Source of the DNA: Saccharothrix sp. NRRL B-16348
GTDB lineage: Bacteria > Actinomycetota > Actinomycetes > Mycobacteriales > Pseudonocardiaceae
Length of the DNA: 64,000 nucleotides
Direction of reading: 5' to 3'
Assembly: GCF_001280085.1 (NCBI RefSeq)
Contig: NZ_LGED01000232.1
Span: 1-64,000 of the forward strand
Both the position numbers and the translations under genes were made by a program. Below, in pieces: positions 9,301 to 17,185 of this stretch (position 1 is the stretch's first letter; the number at the start of each line of letters is the position of its first letter). The notes beneath the pieces were generated by a model. The model was not told where the DNA came from, did not search any database, and saw nothing but the letters and a program-made list of their open reading frames with translations.

Positions 9301-9440
9301 ACGAGCGTCGCCTTCGGGACCACGTGACCCGGTTCGAGGGCGAGGGCGATCAACAACCCGCGCAACCGCGCGCCCGGCACGTCGGCGAGGACGCCGTCGT
9401 CCGTGCGAACCTCGAATGGCCCCAGCGTCCCGATCTGCAC
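6303..9440 (-). CDS. SARP/AfsR-like regulator: winged helix + BTAD + NB-ARC ATPase + TPR
   Basis: 1045 aa from GTG 9440 (VQIGTLGPFEV, the classic SARP start). Order: OmpR-like DNA-binding domain about 1-90, BTAD about 95-245, P-loop STAND ATPase with GPGGSGKT around residue 290 and the LLILDNCEHV Walker-B-like strand, winged region, then TPR-rich repeats to the end. This is the large AfsR-type architecture that activates secondary-metabolism or transport genes in response to a signal. An upstream ATG at 9539 would add 33 non-homologous residues. It may bind the heptamer array before the DrrA-like operon. It is divergent from the unknown gene at 9538 with about 100 bases between. Confidence 0.88.
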   Translation of the reverse strand: MQIGTLGPFEVRTDDGVLADVPGARLRGLLIALALEPGHVVPKATLVDWIWGEHPPSDAANALQRLVSRLRKALPDGSIEGQPTGYRLTVAPDAVDAVRFERLVTQARNEDEPRKVRLLREALALWRGAAMQDVGLQDSEAFDAAVTRLEGLRLTAVEDRFDAEVDLGHGADLVPELTDLAAAHPMRERLAAALMRALVATGRDTEALLVYERTREALADALGVDPSPELSALHVALLRGEVSRREENRKTNLRAELTSYVGKDADVAVVRGLVAEQRLTTLIGPGGSGKTRLAAETARTLLDDLPDGAWLVELAAIGADGDVAQAALAGLGLRDALLGETPNAEPTERLIAAVRDREALLILDNCEHVIESAAAFAHRVLGECRRLRILATSREPLGITGEALWLVEPLALPEEDAGPDAIEASPAVRLLRDRASAVRKDLAVDADALSTMVRVCRALDGMPLAIELAAARLRTMSLDQFANRLDDRFRLLTGGSRTALPRHRTLRAMVDWSWELLTDAERVVLRRLSVFSGGASLEAAERVCADDAVEPEDVLELLTALAEKSLLVAAGDGAPRYRMLGTIKEYAAQRLAEAGEADLARHAHLAYFTELAETAEPRLRRAEQLTWLATLKVEHDNIGSAMRGAVAAGEAHGAMRLAAGAGWYWWLAGHKSEGVELIVTATRTPGDVPDGIRAMVYSLMTMFVNSGLGDEHQAAEWIHRAYELSLRVERTNPLLALVVPLERMLRAPDAFLPAWEPLLDNEDPWVRALARLHLGKMRIILGHGGHEADAYLEAALAEFRALGERFGISFALTSLADRIAVRGEFARACEYYEQAIEAVSEIGATEDVIRMRSRQAQLHWLMGDKDSSEAAMAEAGRSAARVTWPDALAELAVAKAELARWTGDAEEARRQLGVATTLLGDNAELAHFRVLSHDLLGYLADDLGEARAHRAAAFRAVSEAGHPAVIAMVLVGVADLALRQGRPEQAVRLLAASAAVRGLQDRSHPDVARIEQTARSLLGDARFAEEAREGAGSDWSRLVAVTLDA

Positions 9441-9537
9441 GCGGCCGATTGTGTCACGGAGGGTCGGCGGGCCTCTGACGAGCAGGAACTCGCCCGTTCC
9501 GGAGTGCGGTGTCGGTGGTCGGCCGTACGGTTCGGCC

Positions 9538-10545
9538 ATGTACTTCGTGTATCGGTCCCACTACGAGGGGCCGTTGAGCAAGTTGGTGCGCCGGCTGCCC
9601 GACGAGACGGTGCTCGCGTGGTTCCAGCGGGGTTGGGCGAGCGGCTCGGCGACCTGGGTCGAGGACGAGTTGGGGGTGGACGTCTACGGTCTCGACTCGA
9701 TCTTCCGCAAGGCGCGGGAGCTGGACCTGCCCCGGCCCGAGACCACCGCGCAGCTGCGCACGCTGCTGCACGAACACCTGTACGTCGAAGGCGGCAGCGA
9801 CTTCATCCGGCTCGACGAGCACAGCCTCCGGGTGCGGACCGACGACGACGAAGTGGAACTGGCCTACTTCTTCTTCGAGGACGACGTCGTGGCCGCCGCG
9901 CCCGACCGCCTGGCCTACCTGCTGCACGAGGACTGGCCGTTGCCGGACCACGCCGGTTCGCCGGAGGCGTTCACCCCGGACGTGGCGGTGACACCGGTCG
10001 GCCCCTCCGGAGAGGGCGACGTCAGCACCTACGCGGTGTTCTCCACCTTCTACGACGGCGAGAGCCTGGCCCGTTCCCGACCGCTGGTCTTCCCGGGCGT
10101 CGACCTGCGCGCGCTCGCCCGCCACCTGCGCACCGCGGCCACGCCCGGTGGCGAAGACTGGCCGCCCGAACTCCTGGTGCTGCGGGCGCTCATCGCCCCC
10201 GACGACGACACCCTCGGCCCGGCACTGGACCGCGGCAACCGGTGGCCGGGCTTCAACCTCAACGCCGACCCGTGGCCCGACCTGCCGGACGACCACGCCG
10301 CCGCCCACCGCCGGGCCGTGGAGTTGGTGGAGGCAGGGCAGCACACCGACGGGCGGCGACCCGAGGCGTCCTTGCTGCGGGTGAGCGACAACCTCGTCCA
10401 ACTCGCCCTGCACTGCAGCGGGCCGTTCGGCTACCAGCAGTGGTACCTGTTCGACACGGCTTGGGCGGCGACCCACCCCGACCTGGCCCGGTCACTGCTG
10501 CGCTACGCCGACCACTGGGACCCGCTCGACGACCGACCGGAGTGA
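9538..10545 (+). CDS. Conserved-looking hypothetical protein, 335 aa
   Basis: 335 aa from ATG 9538, acidic and rich in Asp, Glu and Trp, without signal peptide or membrane helix. No motif that I recognise; the even length, actinomycete codon bias and a strong terminator directly after the stop support a real gene. It is divergent from the SARP gene and may share its control region. Two parts can be seen: an N-terminal about 150 residues ending in a hydrophobic acidic segment (ELAYFFFEDD), and a C-terminal half with a Trp/Pro-rich segment (NRWPGFNLNADPWPDLP). Confidence 0.6.
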   Translation: MYFVYRSHYEGPLSKLVRRLPDETVLAWFQRGWASGSATWVEDELGVDVYGLDSIFRKARELDLPRPETTAQLRTLLHEHLYVEGGSDFIRLDEHSLRVRTDDDEVELAYFFFEDDVVAAAPDRLAYLLHEDWPLPDHAGSPEAFTPDVAVTPVGPSGEGDVSTYAVFSTFYDGESLARSRPLVFPGVDLRALARHLRTAATPGGEDWPPELLVLRALIAPDDDTLGPALDRGNRWPGFNLNADPWPDLPDDHAAAHRRAVELVEAGQHTDGRRPEASLLRVSDNLVQLALHCSGPFGYQQWYLFDTAWAATHPDLARSLLRYADHWDPLDDRPE

Positions 10546-10546
10546 A

Positions 10547-10585
10547 GGTCCGGGGCGCGTCACCGCCGGTGACGCGCCCCGGACC
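10547..10585. terminator. Bidirectional terminator, perfect 18-bp stem
   Basis: GGTCCGGGGCGCGTCACC at 10547-10564 pairs perfectly with 10568-10585 across a 3-base loop. It starts two bases after the stop of the 335-aa gene and ends seven bases before the stop of the convergent P450 gene, so it ends both transcripts. Confidence 0.85.
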
Positions 10586-10591
10586 GGCTCG

Positions 10592-11830
10592 CTACTTCAG
10601 CGTCACCGGCAGGGACCGGTGGCCGTTGGAGATGAACGACTGGCCCGGCTCCAGCTCGTCCGGCGCCACCGCCAGCCTCATGGCGGGGAACCTGGCGAAC
10701 AGGGCCGGCAGGGCGATCTCCGCTTCCATCCGCGCCAGGGGAGAGCCCAGGCAGTAGTGGACCCCGTGGCCGAACGCCAGGTGGGTCTTGTCGGCCCTGG
10801 TGATGTCGAACTCGTCGGCCGTGTCGCCGTGGACCGCCCGGTCCCGGCCCGCCGCCGCGTACGCCGCCAGGATCGCCTCGCCCTTGCCGATGACGACACC
10901 GCCGCCGACCTCGATGTCCTCCACCGCGTACCGCAGGGGCAGGTTCGCGACCGGGGCCTGCCAGCGCAGGGTCTCCTCGATCACGTCCCCCCAACCGCTC
11001 GTGCCCGCGCGGACCGCGGCGAGCTGCTCCGGGTGGGTCAGCAGGGCGGTGATCGCCTGGTCCAGCAGGTTCACCGTGGTCTCGTACCCGGCCGAGATCA
11101 CCAGGATCAAGGTGTCGACCAGCTCGGCCTCCTCCAGCCGCGAGCCGTCGTCCTCGCGCACCGAGATCAGGCCGCTGGTCAGGTCGTCACCGGGGTTCTC
11201 CCGCTTCGCCGCGACCAGCTCGTGCATGATCCCGTACAGCTGCACGGCGTTCGCCTGCGCCGCCTCGGGCGTGATGGTGGTGTCGAAGACGCCGTCGACC
11301 ACCTTCCGCAGCCTCGACCGCGCCTCGGCAGGCACGCCGAACAGCTGGCAGATGACCTCGATCGGGATCGGGTAGGCGAACCCCTCCCGCAGGTCGACCG
11401 GTTGCTCCGCCGCGTCGAGCCCGTCGAGCAGCCGGTCGGTGATCTGCTCGATCCACGGCCGCATCGCCGCCACGCGCCGCGGCGTGAACGCCTTCGACAC
11501 CAGCGACCGGAGCCGGCGGTGGTCGGCGCCGTACGCGGTGAACATGTTCTGCACCGACACCCACAGGTGCAGCGGCCAGTCCGCGGGCAGCACGCCGTTG
11601 CTGAACGCGGGCCAGTGCTGCCGCGCGTCCTTCGAGACGCGGGGGTCGCCGAGCAGGTCGCGCAGGGTCTCCTGGCTGGTCACCGACCACGCAAGAACCT
11701 GGCCAGGGAGTTCCACCAGGGTCGCCGGCCCGCGCGCGGCGATGGCGGCGGACTCGGCGTGGAGGTCACGGCCGGTGGGGTCGAGGACGACGGGGCCGGG
11801 GACGACGGGGTGGTCGGCTGGACGTTCCAA
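10592..11830 (-). CDS. Cytochrome P450, CYP154-like (conservon P450)
   Basis: 412 aa from TTG 11830, chosen because GGAGA sits seven bases before it and the length is normal for a bacterial P450. Complete catalytic set: I-helix AGYETT, K-helix ExxR as EETLRW, heme loop [10 protein letters not shown]. Second P450 of a conservon; its layout behind a CYP157-like P450 is the CYP157-CYP154 pairing known from Streptomyces conservons. It needs ferredoxin and reductase from elsewhere. The preceding gene's frame runs about 150 bases into this gene. A terminator follows directly. Confidence 0.85.
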   Translation of the reverse strand: MERPADHPVVPGPVVLDPTGRDLHAESAAIAARGPATLVELPGQVLAWSVTSQETLRDLLGDPRVSKDARQHWPAFSNGVLPADWPLHLWVSVQNMFTAYGADHRRLRSLVSKAFTPRRVAAMRPWIEQITDRLLDGLDAAEQPVDLREGFAYPIPIEVICQLFGVPAEARSRLRKVVDGVFDTTITPEAAQANAVQLYGIMHELVAAKRENPGDDLTSGLISVREDDGSRLEEAELVDTLILVISAGYETTVNLLDQAITALLTHPEQLAAVRAGTSGWGDVIEETLRWQAPVANLPLRYAVEDIEVGGGVVIGKGEAILAAYAAAGRDRAVHGDTADEFDITRADKTHLAFGHGVHYCLGSPLARMEAEIALPALFARFPAMRLAVAPDELEPGQSFISNGHRSLPVTLK

Positions 11831-13074
11831 CGGGTTTCTCCAGGTGACTCGTCGGGCTGGACGGGCACGGCTACCGGGGTGAAACGCACGGGGAGCGCGG
11901 TGAGCGCGCGGTGGAACGGGCCGGGCCGCCAGACGAGCTCGTCGTTGGGCACGGCCAGGCGCATGTCGGGCAGGGCGTCGAGGATCTTCTCGATCGCCAC
12001 CGACGCGATCAGGCGTGCGGGCTGCTGCGCCGGGCAGGCGTGCACGCCCGCGCTCCAGGCCAGGTGGGCCCGGTTGCCCGAGCGCTGCTGGGAGGCCAGC
12101 GCGGGGTCGTTGTTGGCCGCCGCGTAGCTGATCACCACCGGTTCGGCGGCGGGCAACCGGACACCGGCGAAGTCGGTGTCCTCGACCGGGTAGCTCGCCG
12201 AGTAGTTCGCGATCGGCGGGTCCGTCCACAGCACCTCGTCGAGCGCCTCCTCGACCGGCAGGCTGCCGCCGGAGAGGTCGCCCGCGAACCGGTCGTCGGT
12301 CAGCAGCAGCCGGATGCCGTTGGAGATCAGGTTCTGCTCGGGCTCGGTGCCCGCGCCCATCAGCAGCGCGAGCTGGTGGATCATCTCCTCGTCGGACAGC
12401 CGGGCCGGGTGGGCCATCATCCACGACGGCATGTCGTGGCCGGGCCGCTGCCGCTTGAGCGCGACCAGCTCCACGATGCACTGCGTCAGGTCGGCGTTGG
12501 CCTGCTCCGGGTCGACCATGTCGAAGATGCCGCTCATGGCGACGACCAGCCGGTCACCCAGCTCCGGCGGGCAGCCGTAGAGGTGGTTGAACATCATCAG
12601 CGGCAGCAGCTTCGCGTACTCGCCGAGCAGGTCGGCCTCGCCGTTGCCGGCGAACCGGGCGATCAGCAGGTCCGCGGTCCGCTCGACCTGGCCGCGCAGC
12701 GCGTTCGGGTCGACCCGGGCGAGGCTGTCGGTGACCACGGCACGCAGCCGCGCGTGCTGCGCGCCGTCGGTGAACAGGCAGTTCGGCCGGTACATCATCA
12801 TCGGCAGCACGGGGGAGTCCGGCGGCATCTTCGCCTGCCACCGCCGGGGGTCGCGCGGGAACGCGCTGGGGTTGCGCAGCACGTCCAGCACGGCGGCGTA
12901 CCCCACGACGAGGTTGGCGGGCACTCCGGGCGCCAACTCGACCGGCGCGACCGGCCCGTGCGCGCGCAGGGCCTGGTACGTCGCGGCCGGGTCGGCGGCG
13001 AACTCGGGGCCGTGCAGGGGCGTCCGGCCGTGGTGTGCGGGACAGGCCTGCCCGGGGGCGGCTTGCGAGGTCAC
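11680..13074 (-). CDS. Cytochrome P450, CYP157-like, without ExxR
   Basis: 464 aa from GTG 13074 (GTGA overlap with the GTPase stop). The heme loop is [12 protein letters not shown]: the Cys is present, but the usual Phe is Trp and the Gly two residues after Cys is Ala. The K-helix reads EVLW where ExxR is expected, and the I-helix GAGTEPEQ lacks the Thr pair. Loss of ExxR is a published property of the CYP157 family, so this is probably genuine. The frame stays open for about 60 residues past the normal P450 end (near PVRFTP), overlapping the next gene by about 151 bases: an unusual overlap or a 3' frameshift. Confidence 0.8.
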   Translation of the reverse strand: MTSQAAPGQACPAHHGRTPLHGPEFAADPAATYQALRAHGPVAPVELAPGVPANLVVGYAAVLDVLRNPSAFPRDPRRWQAKMPPDSPVLPMMMYRPNCLFTDGAQHARLRAVVTDSLARVDPNALRGQVERTADLLIARFAGNGEADLLGEYAKLLPLMMFNHLYGCPPELGDRLVVAMSGIFDMVDPEQANADLTQCIVELVALKRQRPGHDMPSWMMAHPARLSDEEMIHQLALLMGAGTEPEQNLISNGIRLLLTDDRFAGDLSGGSLPVEEALDEVLWTDPPIANYSASYPVEDTDFAGVRLPAAEPVVISYAAANNDPALASQQRSGNRAHLAWSAGVHACPAQQPARLIASVAIEKILDALPDMRLAVPNDELVWRPGPFHRALTALPVRFTPVAVPVQPDESPGETRWNVQPTTPSSPAPSSSTPPAVTSTPSPPPSPRAGRRPWWNSLARFLRGR

Positions 13075-13697
13075 GCGTTCTCCTGGGTGCGGGTCAGCAG
13101 GTACTCGACGAGGGAGACGAGCGCCTGCGTGGACGAGGTCGCGTCGCGGGCGTCGCAGAACATCAGGGGTGTCTCGGGCAGCAGGTCCAGCGCGTCCCGC
13201 AGCTCCGCGCCGGGGAACGCGGGCGCGCCGTCGAAGGCGTTGACCGCCACCGCGTACGGGATGCCCAGCTCCTCCAACAGACCCATGACCTCGAACGACT
13301 GCTCCAGGCGGCGGGTGTCGGTGAGCACGAGCGCGCCGAGCGCGCCGTACGCGATGTCCTTCCAGATCCGGGTGAACCGCTTCTGCCCCGGCGCGCCGAA
13401 CAGGTAGAGCACCAGCTCGTCGGTGAGCGTCAGCCGGCCGAAGTCCAGCGCCACCGTGGTGGTGTTCTTGTCGTCGACGCCGGCGAGGTCGTCGACGAGG
13501 GCGCCTGCCTGCGTCATCGTCTCCTCGGTGCGCAGCGGGCGGATTTCCGAGAGGGTGCCGACGAAGGTGGTCTTGCCGACCGCGAACGGACCCACGACCA
13601 GCAGTTTCACCGCCGTCCGCACGGTGTCGCGCAGGTAGACGCCGCCAGCGGCCAACCCGTCGGAGGCGGGCTCGTCAGAGGCGAGCACGGAGGCCAT
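13071..13697 (-). CDS. cvnD: Conservon small GTPase (CvnD-type)
   Basis: 208 aa. P-loop GPFAVGKTT at about residues 36-44, switch-like DFGRL and GAPGQKRF, and a guanine-specificity segment VAVNAFDG. This is the MglA/Ras-like ATP/GTP-binding protein of actinomycete conservons, thought to form a membrane-associated complex with the kinase-like, roadblock and DUF742 proteins, like a eukaryotic G-protein system. It overlaps the DUF742 gene by 23 bases upstream and the P450 gene by four downstream. Confidence 0.9.
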   Translation of the reverse strand: MASVLASDEPASDGLAAGGVYLRDTVRTAVKLLVVGPFAVGKTTFVGTLSEIRPLRTEETMTQAGALVDDLAGVDDKNTTTVALDFGRLTLTDELVLYLFGAPGQKRFTRIWKDIAYGALGALVLTDTRRLEQSFEVMGLLEELGIPYAVAVNAFDGAPAFPGAELRDALDLLPETPLMFCDARDATSSTQALVSLVEYLLTRTQENA

Positions 13698-14028
13698 CGA
13701 GCACGTCCTTCAGCAGCTTCATGTTCGGGCGGGCGGTGTGCGAGACCGCGGCGTGCGTGGCGATGTGACCGCTGTCGACCAGGTCGGACAGCAGCACCTT
13801 GGTCACGCTCATGGGCAACGAGAGGTGCGCGGCGATCTCGGCGACCGACAGCGCGCCGCCGCGGCACAGCTCCATCAGCCGCTTCTTCTCCGGCGACAGC
13901 CCGGCGACCTGCTCGCGGGTGGCGATCACGACCGTGACCGCGTCGAAGGTGTTGCGGCTGGCGTGTGCCCGGCCACCGGTCACGACGTACGGCCGCACCA
14001 GCCCCCGCGAGCGCTTCCCGCCGCTCAC
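13675..14028 (-). CDS. cvnC: Conservon DUF742 winged-helix protein (CvnC-type)
   Basis: 117 aa from GTG 14028, which overlaps the roadblock gene stop as GTGA. DUF742 with the usual start RPYVVTGGR and a C-terminal winged-helix-like segment (LSVAEIAAHLSLPMSVTKVL). Third subunit of the conservon complex. Several longer upstream starts exist in this frame, but they would run through the roadblock gene. Confidence 0.9.
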   Translation of the reverse strand: MSGGKRSRGLVRPYVVTGGRAHASRNTFDAVTVVIATREQVAGLSPEKKRLMELCRGGALSVAEIAAHLSLPMSVTKVLLSDLVDSGHIATHAAVSHTARPNMKLLKDVLDGLRARL

Positions 14029-14423
14029 GCCGGGCTGCCCGCGTCCTGCCTCGGCGGGCTGGTGAGTTCCTTGCCGAGCCGTTGGACCAGCTCCTGGATC
14101 CGGAACGAGACCGCCTCCATGTCCACCCGCGCGGTCGCCGACACGGCCAGGTACGCGCCCGGCCCGGCGGCGGCCAGGAAGACGTAGCCGTCGACGAACT
14201 CGCTGACCGTCTGCTGCCACTCCGCGCTGGTCTGCCCGCAGAACTCGGCGGTGGCGCGGGCCAGCGACTGGAGCGCGGACATCGCGGCGGCGTGCCGTTC
14301 CGCGTCGTCCCGGTCGATGCCGGCGGAGTGCGCCATCAGCAGCCCGTCGGCCGACAGCAGGACGGCGTGCCGCGTCTCCGGCATCTTCAGGGCGTCGTCG
14401 AGCATCCAACCCACGTTGTTCAT
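14025..14423 (-). CDS. cvnB: Conservon roadblock/LC7 protein (CvnB-type)
   Basis: 132 aa, a roadblock/LC7 fold (MLDDALKMPETRHAVLLSAD, then alternating strands), which in conservons acts as partner or GTPase-activating-like factor for the small GTPase. The start overlaps the stop of the histidine-kinase-like gene by four bases. A short charged tail follows the fold. Confidence 0.9.
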   Translation of the reverse strand: MNNVGWMLDDALKMPETRHAVLLSADGLLMAHSAGIDRDDAERHAAAMSALQSLARATAEFCGQTSAEWQQTVSEFVDGYVFLAAAGPGAYLAVSATARVDMEAVSFRIQELVQRLGKELTSPPRQDAGSPA

Positions 14424-15682
14424 GCCTGGGGGTTCCCTTCAGCGACAGGCGGCGGCGTGGTGGCCCGGCCAGACTCGGTGCCGCGTTTCCAGGCGGCCAG
14501 CCCAGTCGCGATCCGCTGGTCGGCCGGCGCCGGATCGGCCGGGGCCGACGGTGGCGCGCCCTGGTCGGCGGTCTGCGTCCGCCGGCGCCGGGGCAGGCCA
14601 CCGGGGGTGCGCTCCAGCTCGGCGGCGGGCGTGGGCGCGGCCGGTTGCCGCTGCTCGGGCGGCAGCGCGACGGCGTTGTCCGGCATGGCGGGCTTGCTGA
14701 CCCGGGTGAGCAGCTCGGTCGGCAGGAACACGACCGCGCGCACACCGCCGTACGGCGAGCGGGTGTCCACCGAGACGCGGAAGCCGTAGCGCTTGGCCAG
14801 CACGCCGATGACCGCGAAGCCGACCTGCGGCGGGTCGCCGAGCCGGTTGATGTCGCTGCCGCCGTCGCCGGCCAGCAGCCGGGCCGCGCGGTGCAGCTCC
14901 TCGACGGTCATGCCGACGCCGCCGTCGTCGATCATCACGGCCATGCCGTTGTGCGCCTGCTGGAAGTTGACCTCGACGCTGGTGTTGGGCGGCGAGTGCC
15001 GGGCGCCGTTGTCGAGCAGTTCGGCCACAGCCAGCACGACCGGCTCGACCGCGCGGCTGACCACCGCGACGTCGGACTCGGCGGGCACGTTGATCCGCAG
15101 GTAGTCGCGGATCCGGGAGGTGGCGCCGCGCGCCACGTCGGTCAGCGACGACGCCGACCGCTGCTGCCCGGGCCAGGAGCCGCAGAGCACCGCGGTGGCC
15201 TGCGCCCGGCGGTTCAGCTGGGAGTTCATGTGGTCGATCCGCATCAGGCCGGCCAGCACGTCCGGGTCGTCGTGCCGGTCCTGCATGGCGGAGATCGCGA
15301 CCTGCTGCTCGTTGGACAGGCTCTGCACCGCGCGCATCATCGCCTTGAGCGTGGCGCGGGCCGACTGCTCGCCGCGGGCGCTCGCCTGCCGGACCGAGTC
15401 GGCGAACAGCGCGAGCACCGGCTCGTGCGCCTCGGCGGCGCCGGCGTGTCTCGGTCCCGGCACCTCGACGGGCCGGTGGTTCAGCGACTCCGCCAGGGCG
15501 GGCAGCCGCACGTCGACCAGGTGCCGCTCCTCCTCGGCGCGGATCCGCTCCCGGGCCTCGGCTCCCTCGGCCCGGAGTTGTAACGCGCGGGTCGCCCGTC
15601 GTTGGCGTACCAGCAGGAACACGACGATCAGCACGATGGCGAGCAGGAACCAGAACGCCACCGCGAGTGTTTGTTGGTCCAT
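14420..15682 (-). CDS. cvnA: Conservon histidine-kinase-like membrane protein (CvnA-type)
   Basis: 420 aa from ATG 15682 with GAGGAA five bases upstream. One N-terminal helix (about residues 7-26), a coiled dimerisation region, and a HATPase domain with N-box ELLDNGARHSPP and G1 box DDGGVGM; the C-terminal 80 residues are Pro/Arg-rich and disordered. There is no partner response regulator; in conservons the output passes to the roadblock/DUF742/GTPase set encoded next. First gene of the operon, which runs from here to 10592. Confidence 0.9.
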   Translation of the reverse strand: MDQQTLAVAFWFLLAIVLIVVFLLVRQRRATRALQLRAEGAEARERIRAEEERHLVDVRLPALAESLNHRPVEVPGPRHAGAAEAHEPVLALFADSVRQASARGEQSARATLKAMMRAVQSLSNEQQVAISAMQDRHDDPDVLAGLMRIDHMNSQLNRRAQATAVLCGSWPGQQRSASSLTDVARGATSRIRDYLRINVPAESDVAVVSRAVEPVVLAVAELLDNGARHSPPNTSVEVNFQQAHNGMAVMIDDGGVGMTVEELHRAARLLAGDGGSDINRLGDPPQVGFAVIGVLAKRYGFRVSVDTRSPYGGVRAVVFLPTELLTRVSKPAMPDNAVALPPEQRQPAAPTPAAELERTPGGLPRRRRTQTADQGAPPSAPADPAPADQRIATGLAAWKRGTESGRATTPPPVAEGNPQA

Positions 15683-15893
15683 CAATTCCTCTGGTGCGGG
15701 CGAGCTGCCGGATACCAGTGCGCCAGCAGGGTCTGAATCTTTATCACGTGACTTCGGCGGACGCCAAGTGTTCGCGGCCGGCTCCCTCCGATGGGAGCAA
15801 CTCGTCGGGAATACCGATACCATATGTCCACTGTGGACGTTCCCGGAGGTGGTCCGGCGGGCACGGCGCGCGCGGGCCGCATAGAATTGCCCG
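15683..15893. promoter_or_regulatory. Divergent promoter region, conservon / kinase-Thg1
   Basis: 211 bases between cvnA (minus) and the kinase gene (plus). It contains TCACGTGA at 15744-15751, the inverted repeat GCTCCC-N6-GGGAGC at 15781-15798 and the palindrome GTCCAC-T-GTGGAC at 15826-15838. No clear -35/-10 pair could be assigned with confidence. Confidence 0.4.
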
Positions 15894-16352
15894 GTGGCAG
15901 AGCTCGCGATCTTGATCGGGCTTCAGGCGTCGGGCAAGACGAGTTTCTACCGGAACGTGCTGGCCGGCACGCACGCGCACGTCAGCAAGGACGTGTTCCC
16001 GAATGCGCGCCGCCGGCAGGCCCGCCAGTTGCGGCTGGTCGGGGAGTCGCTCGACGCCGGGCTCGACGTCGCGGTCGACAACACCAATCCGTCGGCCGAG
16101 GAATGGGCGCCGCTCATCGCGGCCGGTCGGGAGCGCGGCGCGCGGGTCGTCGGATACTGGTTCCCGCCGGATCTCGTGGGTTCGGTGACGCGCAACGCCG
16201 CGAGGGACGACAAAACCCGCGTGCCCGACGTGGGGCTTTATGCCACCGTTAAGCGCCTGCGGCGTCCCCGGCCGGTCGACGGGTTCGACGAGTTGTTCAC
16301 CGTGCGGTTCGACGGCCGGGGCGGATTCGACGTTCAACCCCTGGAGGAGTGA
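15894..16352 (+). CDS. P-loop polynucleotide-kinase-like ATPase
   Basis: 152 aa from GTG 15894. N-terminal Walker A GLQASGKTS (residues 9-17), a VDNTNPSAEEW segment and the basic RDDKTRVPD loop typical of small Pnk/zeta-type P-loop kinases that phosphorylate RNA ends or small molecules. Its stop lies three bases before the ATG of the Thg1-like gene, so the two are co-translated. That pairing suggests a joint action on RNA 5' ends (inference). No ligase or phosphatase domain is present. Confidence 0.75.
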   Translation: MAELAILIGLQASGKTSFYRNVLAGTHAHVSKDVFPNARRRQARQLRLVGESLDAGLDVAVDNTNPSAEEWAPLIAAGRERGARVVGYWFPPDLVGSVTRNAARDDKTRVPDVGLYATVKRLRRPRPVDGFDELFTVRFDGRGGFDVQPLEE

Positions 16353-16354
16353 CG

Positions 16355-17104
16355 ATGCGGTGGGCCGAACTGGAGGCCGGGCAACGTGCCAGGGAGTGGT
16401 TCCACACGTTGACCGCGCCGGCCGGGATGTGGATGGTCGTGCGGGTGGACGGGCGCGGTTTTTCCCGGTTCACCGAGGAGCGTTTCGAGAAACCGTTCGA
16501 CCCGGGGTTCTCCCGGCTCATGGTGGAGACCGCGCAGGCGCTGCTGACCGAGTTCGGCGCCCGCTACGCCTACACCGAGAGCGACGAGATCTCGGTCGTG
16601 CTCGACCCCGGCCACGACCTGTTCGGGCGGAGCGTGGAGAAGATCGTGTCGCTCTCCGCGGGCGTCGCCTCCGCCGCGTTCACCCACGCCGCCGGCGAGC
16701 CCGCGCACTTCGACAGCCGGATCTGGCTCGGCGCCGGCACGGGTGACGTGGTCGACTACGTGTCCTGGCGGCAGTCCGACGCCACCCGCTGCGCGCTCAA
16801 CGGCTGGTGCTACTGGACCCTGCGCAAGGCGGGCGCGACCCGCCAGGAGGCCACCAAGCGCCTGGAGGGGACGTCCACCTCGGCGAAGAACGAGCTGCTG
16901 TTCGAGCACGGGATCAACTTCGACGACCTGCCCGCCTGGCAACGCCGCGGCATCGGCCTGTGGTGGGAGGAGCACACCCGCTCCGGCCGCGACCCCGTGC
17001 GCGGCGTCGACGTCACCACCACGCGGCGCCGCGTCCACGTCGAGCACGACCTGCCGATGAAGGACGCCTACCGCGCCCTCGTCGACCGGCTGATCGGCGC
17101 CTGA
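16355..17104 (+). CDS. tRNA(His) guanylyltransferase, Thg1-like
   Basis: 249 aa from ATG 16355 behind a strong GGAGGAG site (a GTG at 16349 is also in frame). The metal-binding motifs of the Thg1 palm domain are intact: VRVDGRGFSRF with its Asp, and YAYTESDEISVVL. The KNELLF and later basic segments also fit the family. Thg1-like proteins add nucleotides 3'-to-5' to RNA 5' ends; bacterial members usually repair truncated tRNAs. Bacterial tRNA-His normally gets G-1 by transcription, so repair is the more probable role. The kinase encoded upstream could prepare the 5' phosphate. Confidence 0.9.
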   Translation: MRWAELEAGQRAREWFHTLTAPAGMWMVVRVDGRGFSRFTEERFEKPFDPGFSRLMVETAQALLTEFGARYAYTESDEISVVLDPGHDLFGRSVEKIVSLSAGVASAAFTHAAGEPAHFDSRIWLGAGTGDVVDYVSWRQSDATRCALNGWCYWTLRKAGATRQEATKRLEGTSTSAKNELLFEHGINFDDLPAWQRRGIGLWWEEHTRSGRDPVRGVDVTTTRRRVHVEHDLPMKDAYRALVDRLIGA

Positions 17105-17185
17105 CGGTCGGGTAGTTCCCCGGCACTAGTGGAATCGCTACTCGCGCCTTATGTGCCGCCGGCGGCCGGTTCCTAGCCTCGGTGT

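Noticed and set aside
10592..15682. Ordinary two-component system
   Set aside because: The kinase-like protein has no response-regulator partner; gene order roadblock-DUF742-GTPase-P450 is that of a conservon.
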